Below the pieces are notes generated by a model that had not been told where the DNA came from, searched no databases, and was given only the letters and a program-made list of their open reading frames with translations. Of a stretch of 64,000 nucleotides of DNA, positions 8,982-16,941 are shown piece by piece (the first letter of the stretch is position 1; every line of letters starts with the position of its first letter). Position numbers and translations under genes: made by a program. This DNA comes from Streptomyces sp. 6-11-2 (GTDB lineage: Bacteria > Actinomycetota > Actinomycetes > Streptomycetales > Streptomycetaceae). The stretch covers positions 372,001 to 436,000 of the forward strand of contig NZ_BJOR01000002.1 in the NCBI RefSeq assembly GCF_006540305.1, given 5' to 3'.

Positions 8982-9629
8982 TCAGCGCCCGCTCTCGTCG
9001 CGGCGGCAGTACAGGTAGAGGTGGGGGTCGGGCCCGGCGCCGGGGTGGTCCGGGGTGAAGACGGTGCTGTGCCGGGACAGCACCGTCAGCCCCGCCGCCT
9101 CCACCATGCCGGTGACGTCCTCCTCCGCGAAACTCGTCGCGCGGACCGGCCGGCCCATGAAGACCACCTCGACGTCCTCCACGTCCGCGGGCACGGTGGC
9201 CAGCACCAGATGCCCGCCGGGCCTCAGGGCCAGGGCCAGCCGCCGGATCAGGGCCGACTGTTCGGCGCGGGTCATCTGCAGCAGCGAGAAGAACACGCAC
9301 ACGCCGTCGAACGAGTCCGCCTCGATCGGGAGATCACGGATGTCGCCGCACCGGAACTCGGCCTCGGGGACCTGACGGGCGGCGAGTTCGACCATGACGG
9401 GAGAGACATCGACGCCCAGCACCGAGTGCCCTGCAGCGATGAGCGCGGCCGCGGTGGGTCGCCCGGTGCCGCTGCCCACGTCCAGTGTCCGCGCAGCGGG
9501 CGGCAGCCGCTCGATCAGCCACTCCAGCGCGGACAGGTGTGCGGGGGCATGGGCGAACGCCTTCTCGTAGGCGGGGCCCAGCGCGTCGAACAGCACAGCG
9601 GCAGAGGGCCGTTGGTCTTCGTGCCTCAC
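8982..9629 (-). CDS. class I SAM-dependent methyltransferase
   Basis: 215 residues from GTG 9629, chosen because GAAGGGA lies about 7 nt upstream; the frame is open another 38 codons upstream but those are Arg/Cys-rich and unlike the family. Motif I is LDVGSGTGRPT, the acidic post-I residue is in VLGVDVSP, and motif IV is SFDGVCVFFSLLQMT, all in the order of Methyltransf_11/25 proteins. It is cytosolic. The acceptor substrate cannot be inferred. It is transcribed away from the XRE cassette, so 9630-10028 is a divergent control region. Confidence 0.85.
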   Translation of the reverse strand: MRHEDQRPSAAVLFDALGPAYEKAFAHAPAHLSALEWLIERLPPAARTLDVGSGTGRPTAAALIAAGHSVLGVDVSPVMVELAARQVPEAEFRCGDIRDLPIEADSFDGVCVFFSLLQMTRAEQSALIRRLALALRPGGHLVLATVPADVEDVEVVFMGRPVRATSFAEEDVTGMVEAAGLTVLSRHSTVFTPDHPGAGPDPHLYLYCRRDESGR

Positions 9630-9929
9630 GTCGGTGTCCCTTCGCTCGCCGGCCTGCATCGTCGCACCCGCCCAATGCGTGCCACAACAGCAGCCCAGTG
9701 CGAGACGCGGCTGGGCCGGGCAGCGGAGCCGGGCCGTGATCAACGGCTTGGCGTTGACCGCGATACCGGTCTCGTGCTGGGCAAGGTCCCCCGGACGGTT
9801 GCGACGCCGGTTGAAGGTAGTGCTCTGGCAGGCAGCAGTCGCTTCGGCAGACCGAGATCGGAGCGGACCTCGTCACGATCACGGCCGACTGGATCAAGAG
9901 CCGGTTACAAGGCTCCCGCATCAGCAGCC

Positions 9930-9961
9930 AACGATCGTTATCCGCGCTGAAACGATCGTTT
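9930..9961. promoter_or_regulatory. paired palindromic operator upstream of the XRE cassette
   Basis: AACGATCGTT occurs twice, at 9930-9939 and 9951-9960; the second extends to the 12-bp palindrome AAACGATCGTTT (9950-9961). The copies are 21 bp apart, two helical turns, so bound dimers would lie on the same face. They sit directly upstream of and touching the putative -35 of the XRE gene. Autoregulation by that regulator is inferred. Confidence 0.6.
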
Positions 9962-9988
9962 GTACGACGGGCATCGTCCGCATAGGCT
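9960..9988 (+). promoter_or_regulatory. putative sigma-70-type promoter of the XRE cassette
   Basis: TTGTAC (9960-9965), a 17-bp spacer and TAGGCT (9983-9988) lie 41 nt before the GTG start. The -35 overlaps the second operator palindrome. The match to HrdB consensus is moderate. Confidence 0.4.
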
Positions 9989-10028
9989 GCACGCCACACC
10001 ACAACTGATGAGAACCGGGAGAGCATCG

Positions 10029-10643
10029 GTGAAGCCCATGTCATCCCTCCCCGAGACGCTTCAGCGATTAGACGCGCTCATCGAAGATCAGCAGCTGAGC
10101 CGTGCGGAACTCCTCGACCCGCGCCGGCCGGCAGGGAAGGCGGCTCTGCCGGAAAACACCGTCCGCACGCTCCTCGCCGGCGGAACACCACCCCAAGAAG
10201 AGGTGGATGAACGGGTCTGCGCACGTGGGAGAACTCTCGCCGACGCCCACCTGGCCCGGACCGGGGGACGAAAGTCCGAGCTGGTCGCCGCCGTGCACCG
10301 GCGGTGCGGCATCTCCGAGGCCCGGGCCCGACAGATCATCGACGGCAAGAAGGTTCCCTCCGCCGAACTCCTCCACGACCTGGTGAAGTTCTTCGACCTC
10401 AGGGACGCGAGAGAAGCGTTCTTCACCGACGAGGCCCCCGGCGCCCTCAACCGGGCACTCCTGCCGACCCTGGACAAGTACGAGCACCCCGAACAGGACC
10501 ACGTCCAGGCCCTGCTGAAGAAGTACGGCGTCGTCGCCACAGACATGCGCCACCACGGAAGCCCGACCGCCGAGCAGCTCGAGACGCTCCTCGCCGGCGT
10601 CATCAAGTCCGTCATGCCCCCACAGGAGGACAACGGCCGATGA
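10029..10643 (+). CDS. XRE-type helix-turn-helix regulator with a TTA codon
   Basis: 204 residues from GTG 10029, which has GGGAGA about 9 nt upstream. An upstream ATG at 10008 in the same frame is a less likely start. The central part (KSELVAAVHRRCGISEARARQIIDGKKVPS) is an XRE-like helix-turn-helix, followed by LHDLVKFFDLRD. Codon 14 (10068-10070) is TTA, which in Streptomyces needs the bldA tRNA, so expression may be tied to development. It overlaps the next gene by ATGA and heads a four-gene cassette. XRE/ImmA pairs are known antirepressor-like or toxin-antitoxin-like couples, where the peptidase cleaves the repressor; here that is inferred from context. Confidence 0.82.
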   Translation: MKPMSSLPETLQRLDALIEDQQLSRAELLDPRRPAGKAALPENTVRTLLAGGTPPQEEVDERVCARGRTLADAHLARTGGRKSELVAAVHRRCGISEARARQIIDGKKVPSAELLHDLVKFFDLRDAREAFFTDEAPGALNRALLPTLDKYEHPEQDHVQALLKKYGVVATDMRHHGSPTAEQLETLLAGVIKSVMPPQEDNGR

Positions 10644-11251
10644 GTACCCGCGCCATGAAGTCTCTGCTCACCGCCCTCGGCAGGGAAGCCTCCAAGGCCA
10701 TCCAGCGGCCGGACGAACCGAGGGCCGTCATGAACGCGTTCTGCCAGGCCATGAGCGCGCGCACGGGCCGCCCCATCCAACTGGCCTTCCGCGCGTTCCC
10801 CGCGGATCTGCCCGTCCCGGTCTCCGGCATGAGGATCGACTTCGGTGAGCGCTCCGTCATCGTGGTCGAGCAGAGCATGCACCCCGAGGCCCAGCTCGTC
10901 ATCCTCGGGCACGAGCTGTGGCACGAGGAGAACGGCGACTGCGGTCACCACGTCGCCGGGATGAACGCGGTGGCCCGCGCCACCACCAGCGAGGCGCCCG
11001 AAGCCGTGCAGCGAGCGGTCGAGGAGATCCTCACCACGGAGGAAGTCCCACGGGACGCCCTCCTGACCGTCGCAGCCCGATCCGACTCGGTCGACAGTCA
11101 CGAAGTGGACGCCGAGACCTTCGGCCTGCTCTTCGGCCGTGAGGTCCGCACGTGGGTGACCGGCCGGTACGCGGAGAGCCCGGTCAGCGCGACCACCGTG
11201 GAGGGCCGTCTGAACCTGTCGCTGCTGAACCGGGGTGGACGCCTTCTCTGA
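10640..11251 (+). CDS. ImmA/IrrE-like putative metallopeptidase
   Basis: 203 residues from ATG 10640, overlapping the regulator stop (ATGA). The motif ILGHELWHEENGDCGHH has HExxH at residues 91-95 with further His residues just after, the pattern of ImmA/IrrE-type zinc peptidases. No signal peptide or membrane segment, so cytosolic. Actinobacterial relatives are often labelled toxin component of a toxin-antitoxin system, but a role as the peptidase that inactivates the partner XRE repressor is equally likely. Its stop shares one base with the next start (TGATG). Confidence 0.75.
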   Translation: MSTRAMKSLLTALGREASKAIQRPDEPRAVMNAFCQAMSARTGRPIQLAFRAFPADLPVPVSGMRIDFGERSVIVVEQSMHPEAQLVILGHELWHEENGDCGHHVAGMNAVARATTSEAPEAVQRAVEEILTTEEVPRDALLTVAARSDSVDSHEVDAETFGLLFGREVRTWVTGRYAESPVSATTVEGRLNLSLLNRGGRLL

Positions 11252-12438
11252 TGAGCCCTCACTTCCACGTCCCGTACCTTCTCCCCACCGTTCTGCTCGC
11301 CATCGCGCTCACCTTCAAGGCGCCGACCTTCTTCCGGGCCTGGCGCGACCCCGACGTCAGGGCAACCACCCTGCTGCTGACCTGGGCCACGGCCGTGCTC
11401 ATCGTGATCACCCCGATCAACATTCACCGGCTCAACGTGCTGACCGGCGTCCCGAACATCGCGGCGCCATGGGCGTACTCGTTCCTCACCGCGTTCAACG
11501 CGACCGGCCTGACCATGATCATCCGGTGGCGGGAAGCACCCTCCGAAGGCCGGCGGCGGCGGATGATCCGCATCTACTGGATCTACGCGGCCGTCGGCGT
11601 CGGCCTCTGGGCGACGTTCCTCCTGGCCGACGCCCCCGAACCCCGTATCTACGACCTCGACACCTACTACGCCGGCACGCCATGGATGCGCGAGCACATC
11701 CTGCTGTACCTGCTCGCGCACATGGTGTCGTCCCTGGTCGCCACCTACATGCTGTGGCGATGGCTGCCCGAAGTCACCAACCGGTGGCTGAAGACCGACG
11801 TGATCTTCCTACAGCTCGGGTTCGCCTCCGGGCTGCTCTTCGACGTCACCAAGCTGATCGCGGTGGGCGCCCGCTGGTTCGGCGTCGACCTCGACGCTCT
11901 CAGCACCAAGGCCGCGCCCCCCTTCGCGCTGATCGAGGCCATCCTGGTCGCCCTCGGGTTCATCGCCCCGCAGGCCGGGCCTGTCCTGCAACGGTGGAGC
12001 CGGGACCAGCGTGACTACTGGCGACTTCGGTCCCTGTGGCGCGTGGTCCGCGTCGTCAAACCCGCCGCGGTCGCCGTCCGGCTCCGCTTCTGGGCCCCGC
12101 TCGATCTGCGGCTGATGCAGCGCCGGCAGCGCATCCATGACGCGCTGCGCCTGCTCGCCCCCTACCTCGACCAGGTCCTCTACCGGCAGGCGTACGAGGC
12201 GGTCGCGGCCGCCCACCGCGCCGACGAGGCCCACGGGATCGCCGGGGCCGTCGCCATCCAGGCCGCGACCGACGCGTACCGCAACGAGACCCCCACCAGC
12301 AGCGGCCAACCCCCGCAGGCCGCAACCGACATCGCCGACCACATCGACGCCGTCTCCCGGGCCCTGTACCGCCCCCGCCTCATCGGCAGCATCCGCCAGC
12401 GGGTGACCAGCACAGAGAGCGTGACCGCACATGCCTGA
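11251..12438 (+). CDS. polytopic membrane protein, MAB_1171c-like putative transporter
   Basis: 395 residues from ATG 11251, which overlaps the previous stop by one base; the frame extends upstream but inside the previous gene. The first 235 residues contain about seven hydrophobic segments (e.g. LLPTVLLAIALTF, LLLTWATAVLIVITPI, IYWIYAAVGVGLWATFLLA). The remaining 160 form a basic, Arg-rich cytoplasmic domain. The arrangement and the gene order regulator-HExxH-this protein match an actinobacterial family annotated as MAB_1171c putative transporter. Transport has not been shown, to my knowledge. The last 8 nt overlap the FAD gene. Confidence 0.7.
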   Translation: MSPHFHVPYLLPTVLLAIALTFKAPTFFRAWRDPDVRATTLLLTWATAVLIVITPINIHRLNVLTGVPNIAAPWAYSFLTAFNATGLTMIIRWREAPSEGRRRRMIRIYWIYAAVGVGLWATFLLADAPEPRIYDLDTYYAGTPWMREHILLYLLAHMVSSLVATYMLWRWLPEVTNRWLKTDVIFLQLGFASGLLFDVTKLIAVGARWFGVDLDALSTKAAPPFALIEAILVALGFIAPQAGPVLQRWSRDQRDYWRLRSLWRVVRVVKPAAVAVRLRFWAPLDLRLMQRRQRIHDALRLLAPYLDQVLYRQAYEAVAAAHRADEAHGIAGAVAIQAATDAYRNETPTSSGQPPQAATDIADHIDAVSRALYRPRLIGSIRQRVTSTESVTAHA

Positions 12439-13828
12439 CACAGCCACCGGCAGACCTACCGCCATCGTCATCGGCGCCAGCGCCGCGGGTCTTTTCGCCG
12501 CTGCGGCACTCACCGAACACGCCGACGTCACCCTCCTCGAGCGGGACACCCTGCCCGACGGCCCCGAGCCCCGCCGCGGCGTTCCTCAAGCCCGGCATGC
12601 TCACCTGGTGTGGAGCGGCGGCGTACGCGCTGTCAACGACCTCGTGCCCGGCGTCGTGGACAGCGTCGTCGCCGAGGGCGGCCGCCTGGTCCACATCATG
12701 GGCGACATGGTCTCCCGAGCCCCCAACGAGGTGTGGTTCCGCCGTTTCACGTCGACGCACCACCGCAACCTCGTCAGCTCCCGCGACCTCCTCGACGCCG
12801 TGCTGCGCCGGCACGTCCTCGCCGACGAGCGGATCACCCTCCGTCAGGACACCACCGCTCTCGCCCTCGTGGGCGACGCCGACCGCGTCACCGGCGTCCA
12901 GGTCCGCACGGGCGACGACACGTCCGTCCTCACCGCCGACCTCGTCATCGACGCCTCCGGCCGCGGGTCCCGCGCCCCCCAGTGGCTCGAAGATCTCGGC
13001 CTGCCCCGCGTCACCGAGCGAGAAGTCAACGCCGGAGTCGCCTACGCCACCCGCATCTACCGCGCTCCGGGCACCACCGCCGACACGGACTTCCCCCTCG
13101 TCAACGTCCAGGCGAACCCGGCGAAGGCTCCCGGCCAGGGCGGAATCATCCTGCCCGTGGAGGGCGGCCGTTGGGTTGTCACGCTCTCCGGCACTCGCGG
13201 CGGCGAGCCCACTAGCGACCCGGATGCGTTCGTCGACTTCGCGCTCGGCCTGGGCGACCCTGTCATCGGGGAGCTTCTCAAGACCGCCGAGCCGCTCGGC
13301 GACGTCGCCACCACACGCAGCACCGCCAACCACCGCCGCTACTACGAGAAACTCGCCCACTGGCCCGACGGGTTCACCGTCCTCGGCGACGCCATCGCCG
13401 GATACAACCCCGTCTATGGCCACGGCCTCACCGTCGCCGCTCAGGGCGCCCTCGCCGTCCGCGACGTCCTGCGCACCACCCCGGTCACGGCTCCTGGGCT
13501 CGCGCGCCGTCTCCAGCGCGTCGCGGCCCGGCCCGTCGCCGCCGCCTGGGACCTGGCCGTCGGCCAAGACGCGTTCTACCCCGGCGCCAGCGCCACCCCG
13601 CCCACCGCCGTGGAGCGCTACCTCGCCGCGTTCGTCGACCGGGCAGTGGCCACCGGCGCCCGCAACCCGCGCGCGCTCGGCGCCCTCCTGGACGTCATGA
13701 GCATGGAGAAACCGGCAACCCGCCTGCTCTCCCCGGACATGCTCGTCCCGATGCTGCTCGGACCGAAGCGGCCGTTCCTGTCCAAGCCGCCCCTCACCGA
13801 CGACGAGCGGTCCGCCGCCAACCCCTAA
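12431..13828 (+). CDS. FAD-dependent oxidoreductase / monooxygenase
   Basis: 465 residues. The N-terminal Rossmann motif is AIVIGASAAGLFAAAALTEH with VTLLERDTLP supplying the ribose-binding acidic residue. A second FAD motif, GFTVLGDAIAGYNPVYGHG, near residues 310-330 includes the GD that contacts the riboflavin side chain. The layout is that of the PHBH-like/geranylgeranyl-reductase superfamily of flavoproteins. It is the fourth gene of the cassette, overlapping the membrane protein by 8 nt, so it is co-translated. The substrate is unknown; a redox partner for the membrane protein is a guess. Confidence 0.83.
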   Translation: MPDTATGRPTAIVIGASAAGLFAAAALTEHADVTLLERDTLPDGPEPRRGVPQARHAHLVWSGGVRAVNDLVPGVVDSVVAEGGRLVHIMGDMVSRAPNEVWFRRFTSTHHRNLVSSRDLLDAVLRRHVLADERITLRQDTTALALVGDADRVTGVQVRTGDDTSVLTADLVIDASGRGSRAPQWLEDLGLPRVTEREVNAGVAYATRIYRAPGTTADTDFPLVNVQANPAKAPGQGGIILPVEGGRWVVTLSGTRGGEPTSDPDAFVDFALGLGDPVIGELLKTAEPLGDVATTRSTANHRRYYEKLAHWPDGFTVLGDAIAGYNPVYGHGLTVAAQGALAVRDVLRTTPVTAPGLARRLQRVAARPVAAAWDLAVGQDAFYPGASATPPTAVERYLAAFVDRAVATGARNPRALGALLDVMSMEKPATRLLSPDMLVPMLLGPKRPFLSKPPLTDDERSAANP

Positions 13829-13862
13829 CCGAGATCAACTTCGCCCGATTGGGCAAGCCACT

Positions 13863-13891
13863 GGGCCCCGTACGAGTGACGTACGGGGCCC
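13863..13891 (+). terminator. perfect 11-bp hairpin ending the XRE cassette
   Basis: GGGCCCCGTAC (13863-13873), a 7-nt loop and GTACGGGGCCC (13881-13891) start 34 nt after the FAD gene stop. The stem is perfect, followed by ctcccgttcc. It is probably a Rho-independent-like terminator. Confidence 0.75.
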
Positions 13892-13914
13892 TCCCGTTCC
13901 TTCAGCCGGGCACG

Positions 13915-14070
13915 GTGACCCGCACCATCGTGATGTGCAACCAGAAGGGCGGCGTCGGCAAGAGGACGACGATCACGAACCTCGCCGGAACGCTGGCCGC
14001 GTACGGGCAGCCCATGCATGTACGCCGGCGCCGACTCCCGCGGCTCACTCCGCGCGAGCCGGTGAACTAA
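13915..14070 (+). pseudogene. ParA-family ATPase N-terminal remnant
   Basis: A short open frame encodes RTIVMCNQKGGVGKRTTITN followed by LAGTLAAYGQ, the start of a ParA/Soj protein with its deviant Walker A (KGGVGKxTT; the usual Thr after GK is Arg here). After about 30 residues the similarity is lost (HVRRRRLPRLTP) and the frame stops at 14070, against about 250-400 residues for ParA. The remnant and the changed nucleotide-binding residue indicate a dead fragment. It may mark a lost plasmid- or ICE-type partition locus next to the cassette. Confidence 0.7.
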
Positions 14071-14210
14071 CCTCCAGTGCAGCGCGGTGAGTCCGCTTGG
14101 CCACCGGCGGCCATGTTGCTTGCCTCCACGACCGGAATGACGCAGACGGGTTTCGTGAGGTTGCGGGCCGTGCTGCTGTTGGTGGTGCGTGCAGGGAGTG
14201 GGGGCTTTGA

Positions 14211-14693
14211 TCACACTGCCCGGCTGAGGTCCCTGTCGAATTCGTGGTGGCTGGGTGAGCCGATGTTGTCGCTGGTGGTGGTCCATCTGTGGCTGAAGGC
14301 GACGGGGATGTCGAGGGCGAGGAAGTTCTTGCCGTCCGCTGTGTGGGCCCGTAGGTGGAGTCGGTGTCTGGCGACGGGGACGGTCTGGGGAATGTGGAGG
14401 TTCCAGGTCTGTTTCCACGGTCCGGCGGGTGGTTGGGCGTCCCCCGACAGGCTGGTGCCCATGCTTGTCAGCAGGTCGGGCAGCTTGTAGCTCTTTTCCA
14501 GTATTTTCATGGGGCCGATCTTCATGATGACCCGGCAGGTGACCTGGGTCAGGTCGACCGTCTCTTTGAGGTGGCACTCCATGTCCCAGCGGACTTGGTC
14601 TCCGAGGCGTGGCAGTGCCGGGGTGCATGTGATGTCGAGGACGTCCATGACGTAGCTGTCGTCGCTCGAGTCCTCCACCAGGCGGTTGTTCAT
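14211..14693 (-). CDS. ML-domain-like (MD-2-related lipid-recognition) protein
   Basis: 160 residues from ATG 14693, with GGGGTGA about 8 nt upstream. It is not a confident family match by motif alone, but the strand pattern resembles ML/phosphatidylglycerol-transfer proteins: an opening CTPALPRLGDQVRWDMECHL (position of the Pro-x-G-x-x-h segment), then CRVIMKIGPMKILEKSYKLP (the buried V-x-V-x-hG-x-I strand), a polar loop, then WNLHIPQTVPVARHRLHLRA and LALDIPVAF at the end. There is no obvious signal peptide, which is unusual because ML proteins are normally secreted. It has no co-directional partner and lies 446 nt from the secreted repeat protein. Treat as a hypothetical with a fold suggestion. 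Confidence 0.55.
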   Translation of the reverse strand: MNNRLVEDSSDDSYVMDVLDITCTPALPRLGDQVRWDMECHLKETVDLTQVTCRVIMKIGPMKILEKSYKLPDLLTSMGTSLSGDAQPPAGPWKQTWNLHIPQTVPVARHRLHLRAHTADGKNFLALDIPVAFSHRWTTTSDNIGSPSHHEFDRDLSRAV

Positions 14694-15139
14694 AGGAGTC
14701 ACCCCGTGGTGTCTTGGGTGCGGAATGTGCCCTGTGGTCGCGTGGCTTGCCGCTTTGCCCTGGCGCCATGTGCTTGGCTTTCGATCACGGGCCAGGTGGC
14801 GGGAGTCGTACTGGATGTGCGGGTTCCGCGCTTTCGTCACTCGTTCGGGCTCACCCGGCTGCCGCGGCGGGGGCCGGCGACCGCTGCTGGGGAACGCCGC
14901 CGACCCGAGTGTGTTCCAGCGGGAATCCCCTTGGGGGTGAACCGGTGTGGGGGAGGACGTCGGAGTGGGCGGCCTCGCGGCGCTTTCTGGCGGGTTTTGG
15001 GGCGCGTGCAAGGTGCGTGGACCGTTGGGCAAAGGGCAGGTGGGCGCCGCGTACCGGGTGCCCTGGGGGTGTGAGGCCAGAACCCCGGCCCGATTACGGC
15101 GGGCCGGGGTTCTATATGGTGCTCATGGTGCGGTTGGGT
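14694..15139. other. intergenic: control region of the ML-like gene and 3' side of repeat block A
   Basis: No convincing coding sequence. From about 14828 the sequence is the first part of duplicated block A (shared with 18314 onward, e.g. cgttcgggctcacccgg), and it ends with the 14-bp terminator hairpin at 15079-15113. Confidence 0.6.
15079..15113 (-). terminator. 14-bp hairpin terminator of secreted repeat protein A
   Basis: AGAACCCCGGCCCG (15079-15092) pairs perfectly with CGGGCCGGGGTTCT (15100-15113) across a 7-nt loop, 26 nt downstream of the stop. In the paralogous copy at 18568 a C-G pair has become T-A while pairing is kept, direct evidence that the stem is selected. Confidence 0.85.
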
Positions 15140-15697
15140 TTAGTAGTCGAAGTCTTCACCGTGGTGGCGCTTGACCACCCGGAAGCTGCCCACCACTCCG
15201 TCCTTGACGTGGATGCCCTCGGTGTGGTGCACCTTGACGCCGTTGGCTTCGCTGTGGGGGCCGACGGTGGCGACGGGGGCGCCGTTGTCGCAGGTCGCGC
15301 CGCGGAAGAACTCGACGGTCCGCTTGCTGTCGTTGCGGATGTTGAAGCTCTTGGAGCCCAGGCCGCTCACCACGGTGATGCAGCCGTCGGGGTGGGCGGA
15401 GAACGACCGCTCGTTGATGAAGATCCTGCCGATCTCGTGGTGGCGCTTGCCACCCTCGCCGCGCTCGCCACCCTCGCCGCGCTCGCCGCCTTCGCCGCCG
15501 CGGCCGCCGCCCTCGTTGCCCTTGCCCTGTCCGGACTCGCCGCCCAACGGGGCGTAGGCCGGGGCGGGGGCCTGCTGGACGACGGCCGGAGCCGCCTCGG
15601 GAGCGGGGGCGGCCGTGGCGTAGGTGATGCCGGTCACGGCGAGTGCGGCAGCGGCGGAGACGGCCGCGGTAACGACCTTGGAACGGGTCATGATCAT
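15140..15697 (-). CDS. secreted Gly/Glu/Arg-repeat protein, paralogue A
   Basis: 185 residues from ATG 15697 (AGGAG about 9 nt upstream; a second in-frame ATG lies two codons later). A Sec signal peptide (TAAVSAAAALAVTGITYATA, then AP) is followed by an Ala/Pro linker, a low-complexity run of GGERGE-type hexapeptides, and a C-terminal domain of about 95 residues starting HHEIGRIFINERSFSAHPDG. Its two cysteines (DGCITV and ATCDNG) could form a disulfide. The C-terminal domain is not one I recognise. The paralogue at 18629 matches throughout, differing mainly at the extreme C-terminus (here ending HHGEDFDY). Monocistronic, with its own terminator. Function unknown; an extracellular or cell-surface role is inferred. 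Confidence 0.8.
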   Translation of the reverse strand: MIMTRSKVVTAAVSAAAALAVTGITYATAAPAPEAAPAVVQQAPAPAYAPLGGESGQGKGNEGGGRGGEGGERGEGGERGEGGKRHHEIGRIFINERSFSAHPDGCITVVSGLGSKSFNIRNDSKRTVEFFRGATCDNGAPVATVGPHSEANGVKVHHTEGIHVKDGVVGSFRVVKRHHGEDFDY

Positions 15698-16860
15698 GGT
15701 GTCTTGCTCCTTCTGAGAGAGGCCGGCTTTGGAAGCCGGTGTGTGAATGAACGTACTGATCGCCGCCAAAGCTGTCATTTCGGGCATATCGGTACGACTG
15801 GTGTGAGAGAGCCGAACGGGGTACCCGGAGCACCCGGAGGCCCGTTTCTCCCACTGCTGACGGCGCGTCAATCTCTCGCAAATCCTGGGCAGATTGATGA
15901 GGGATTAGGCCTTCAAGGTGATCTCTGATGCCTGATCACCCGTGCGGCAGCGGGTCGCCTGGAATTACCGGCCCGAAAGACTCACCGGATTTCGGGGAGG
16001 ACGGGTCACGGGCCGGATCGAGTAGGCCCTGCCCCGCCAGGGCCTTGTGCCGTCCGCCGTCCGCCGTCTGCCGTCCGCCGTCCGGTGGGGGGCTGGGCCA
16101 TCATGCTGTGGTCAAGGGGGTGAGGGTCCGAAGGGCCCGAAGGCCGGGCCGATGACGACCCCTCACCCGGCGGGCGTCGGCGTCGGCGGTGCCGGTGAGC
16201 GCGGCCAGGTCGGCGCCCGCCGGTGAACGCGTCCGGCACCTCGATCTCATGACTGTGCGGCGGTCGGCGGGCGTGAGCATGCCGATCCGGGGCCACGGGC
16301 CGTCAGGGTCCGCCAGTGCTTGGGCCGCAAGGCGGCCGGCGCCAGCACCGGGGTTCGGGTCGCGGGCGGGCTTGGCAGGCCTGCCGCATCCCTCTTCGCG
16401 GGAGCGGGTCCGGGTCGAGGAGCGGGGGGCTTCGTTCAGCCACACCACGGTGTGCGGGGCGATGTCCGCGAGTGTCGGCCAGGGCCACCGTCGGGGCGGC
16501 CGGGGCTGATGGGATGCCACATCTGCCAGGAGGTCAAAAGCTCCCGCATCGCCTCCCCGCAAGGGCGTGGGGCTTGCAGGTGTAGGAGCCGCCGAATGAG
16601 AACCGCGCTGCCGCTGTGCAAAGCCTGAACCTACAGATGGCGCACCCGCCCGGCCAGATCCTGCCCCTTTCGGGGGGCCGGCGGCCCCGGTGGGCCGGCA
16701 CGGTGGCCACGGACACAGCATCCGCCTGCCGGAGGCGGCGAGGACGGGTCGCTGATGCGGTGGCGGACAGTGTCTGTCTCGGCCGCCTCCGGCCAACTCG
16801 TCATTACTGGAAGGAGGGTCTGTTCCAGATGTTGATCAAGGTCGTGGAGTGATCTCAAGG
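15698..16860. other. 1.16-kb non-coding or degenerate stretch
   Basis: The first 475 nt are the promoter-side part of repeat block A. From about 16173 to 16860 several short frames exist on both strands (e.g. minus strand with WPRIGMLTPADRR), but none has a ribosome site, family motif or consistent codon bias. I see no gene. The last 50 nt (gatcaaggtcgtggagtgatctcaagg) are probably the leader of the transposase remnant that follows. Confidence 0.5.
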
Positions 16861-16941
16861 TGGCTCGTGGGGATCTGACAGACGACCAGGAGGAGCGGCT
16901 GGAGCCGTTGCTGCCGCCGCCGACGAAGATGGCCTGGCGGC
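16861..16941 (+). pseudogene. IS5-family transposase N-terminal remnant
   Basis: From GTG 16861 the frame reads VARGDLTDDQEERLEPLLPP, the characteristic opening of IS5-type (DDE, IS4/IS5 superfamily) transposases (RGDLTDEQW..LEPLLP). After about 25 residues the resemblance ends and the sequence runs into the 3' end of the BtrH-like gene on the opposite strand. No terminal inverted repeats or catalytic DDE residues remain. It marks a past insertion or recombination at the edge of this module. Confidence 0.75.

Larger units (their letters stand above)
14828..16172. repeat. direct repeat block A (about 1.35 kb)
   Basis: This block and 18314-19661 are diverged copies in the same orientation. Shared landmarks in order are: cgttcgggctcacccgg, gtgtgttccagcggga, the 14-bp terminator hairpin, the secreted Gly/Glu/Arg-repeat gene, gccgaacggggtaccc, attaggccttcaaggtgatc, gcggcagcgggtcgcctgga, and a closing GGGTGAG...CTCACCC hairpin (16118-16168 here). 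Homology fades outside these limits. The two copies flank the transposase scrap, the BtrH-like gene and the 41-residue peptide. Confidence 0.75.

Noticed and set aside
16006..16796. Several short minus-strand frames of 60-230 codons
   Set aside because: Arg/Pro-rich, overlapping in different frames, no start signals; treated as degraded sequence.
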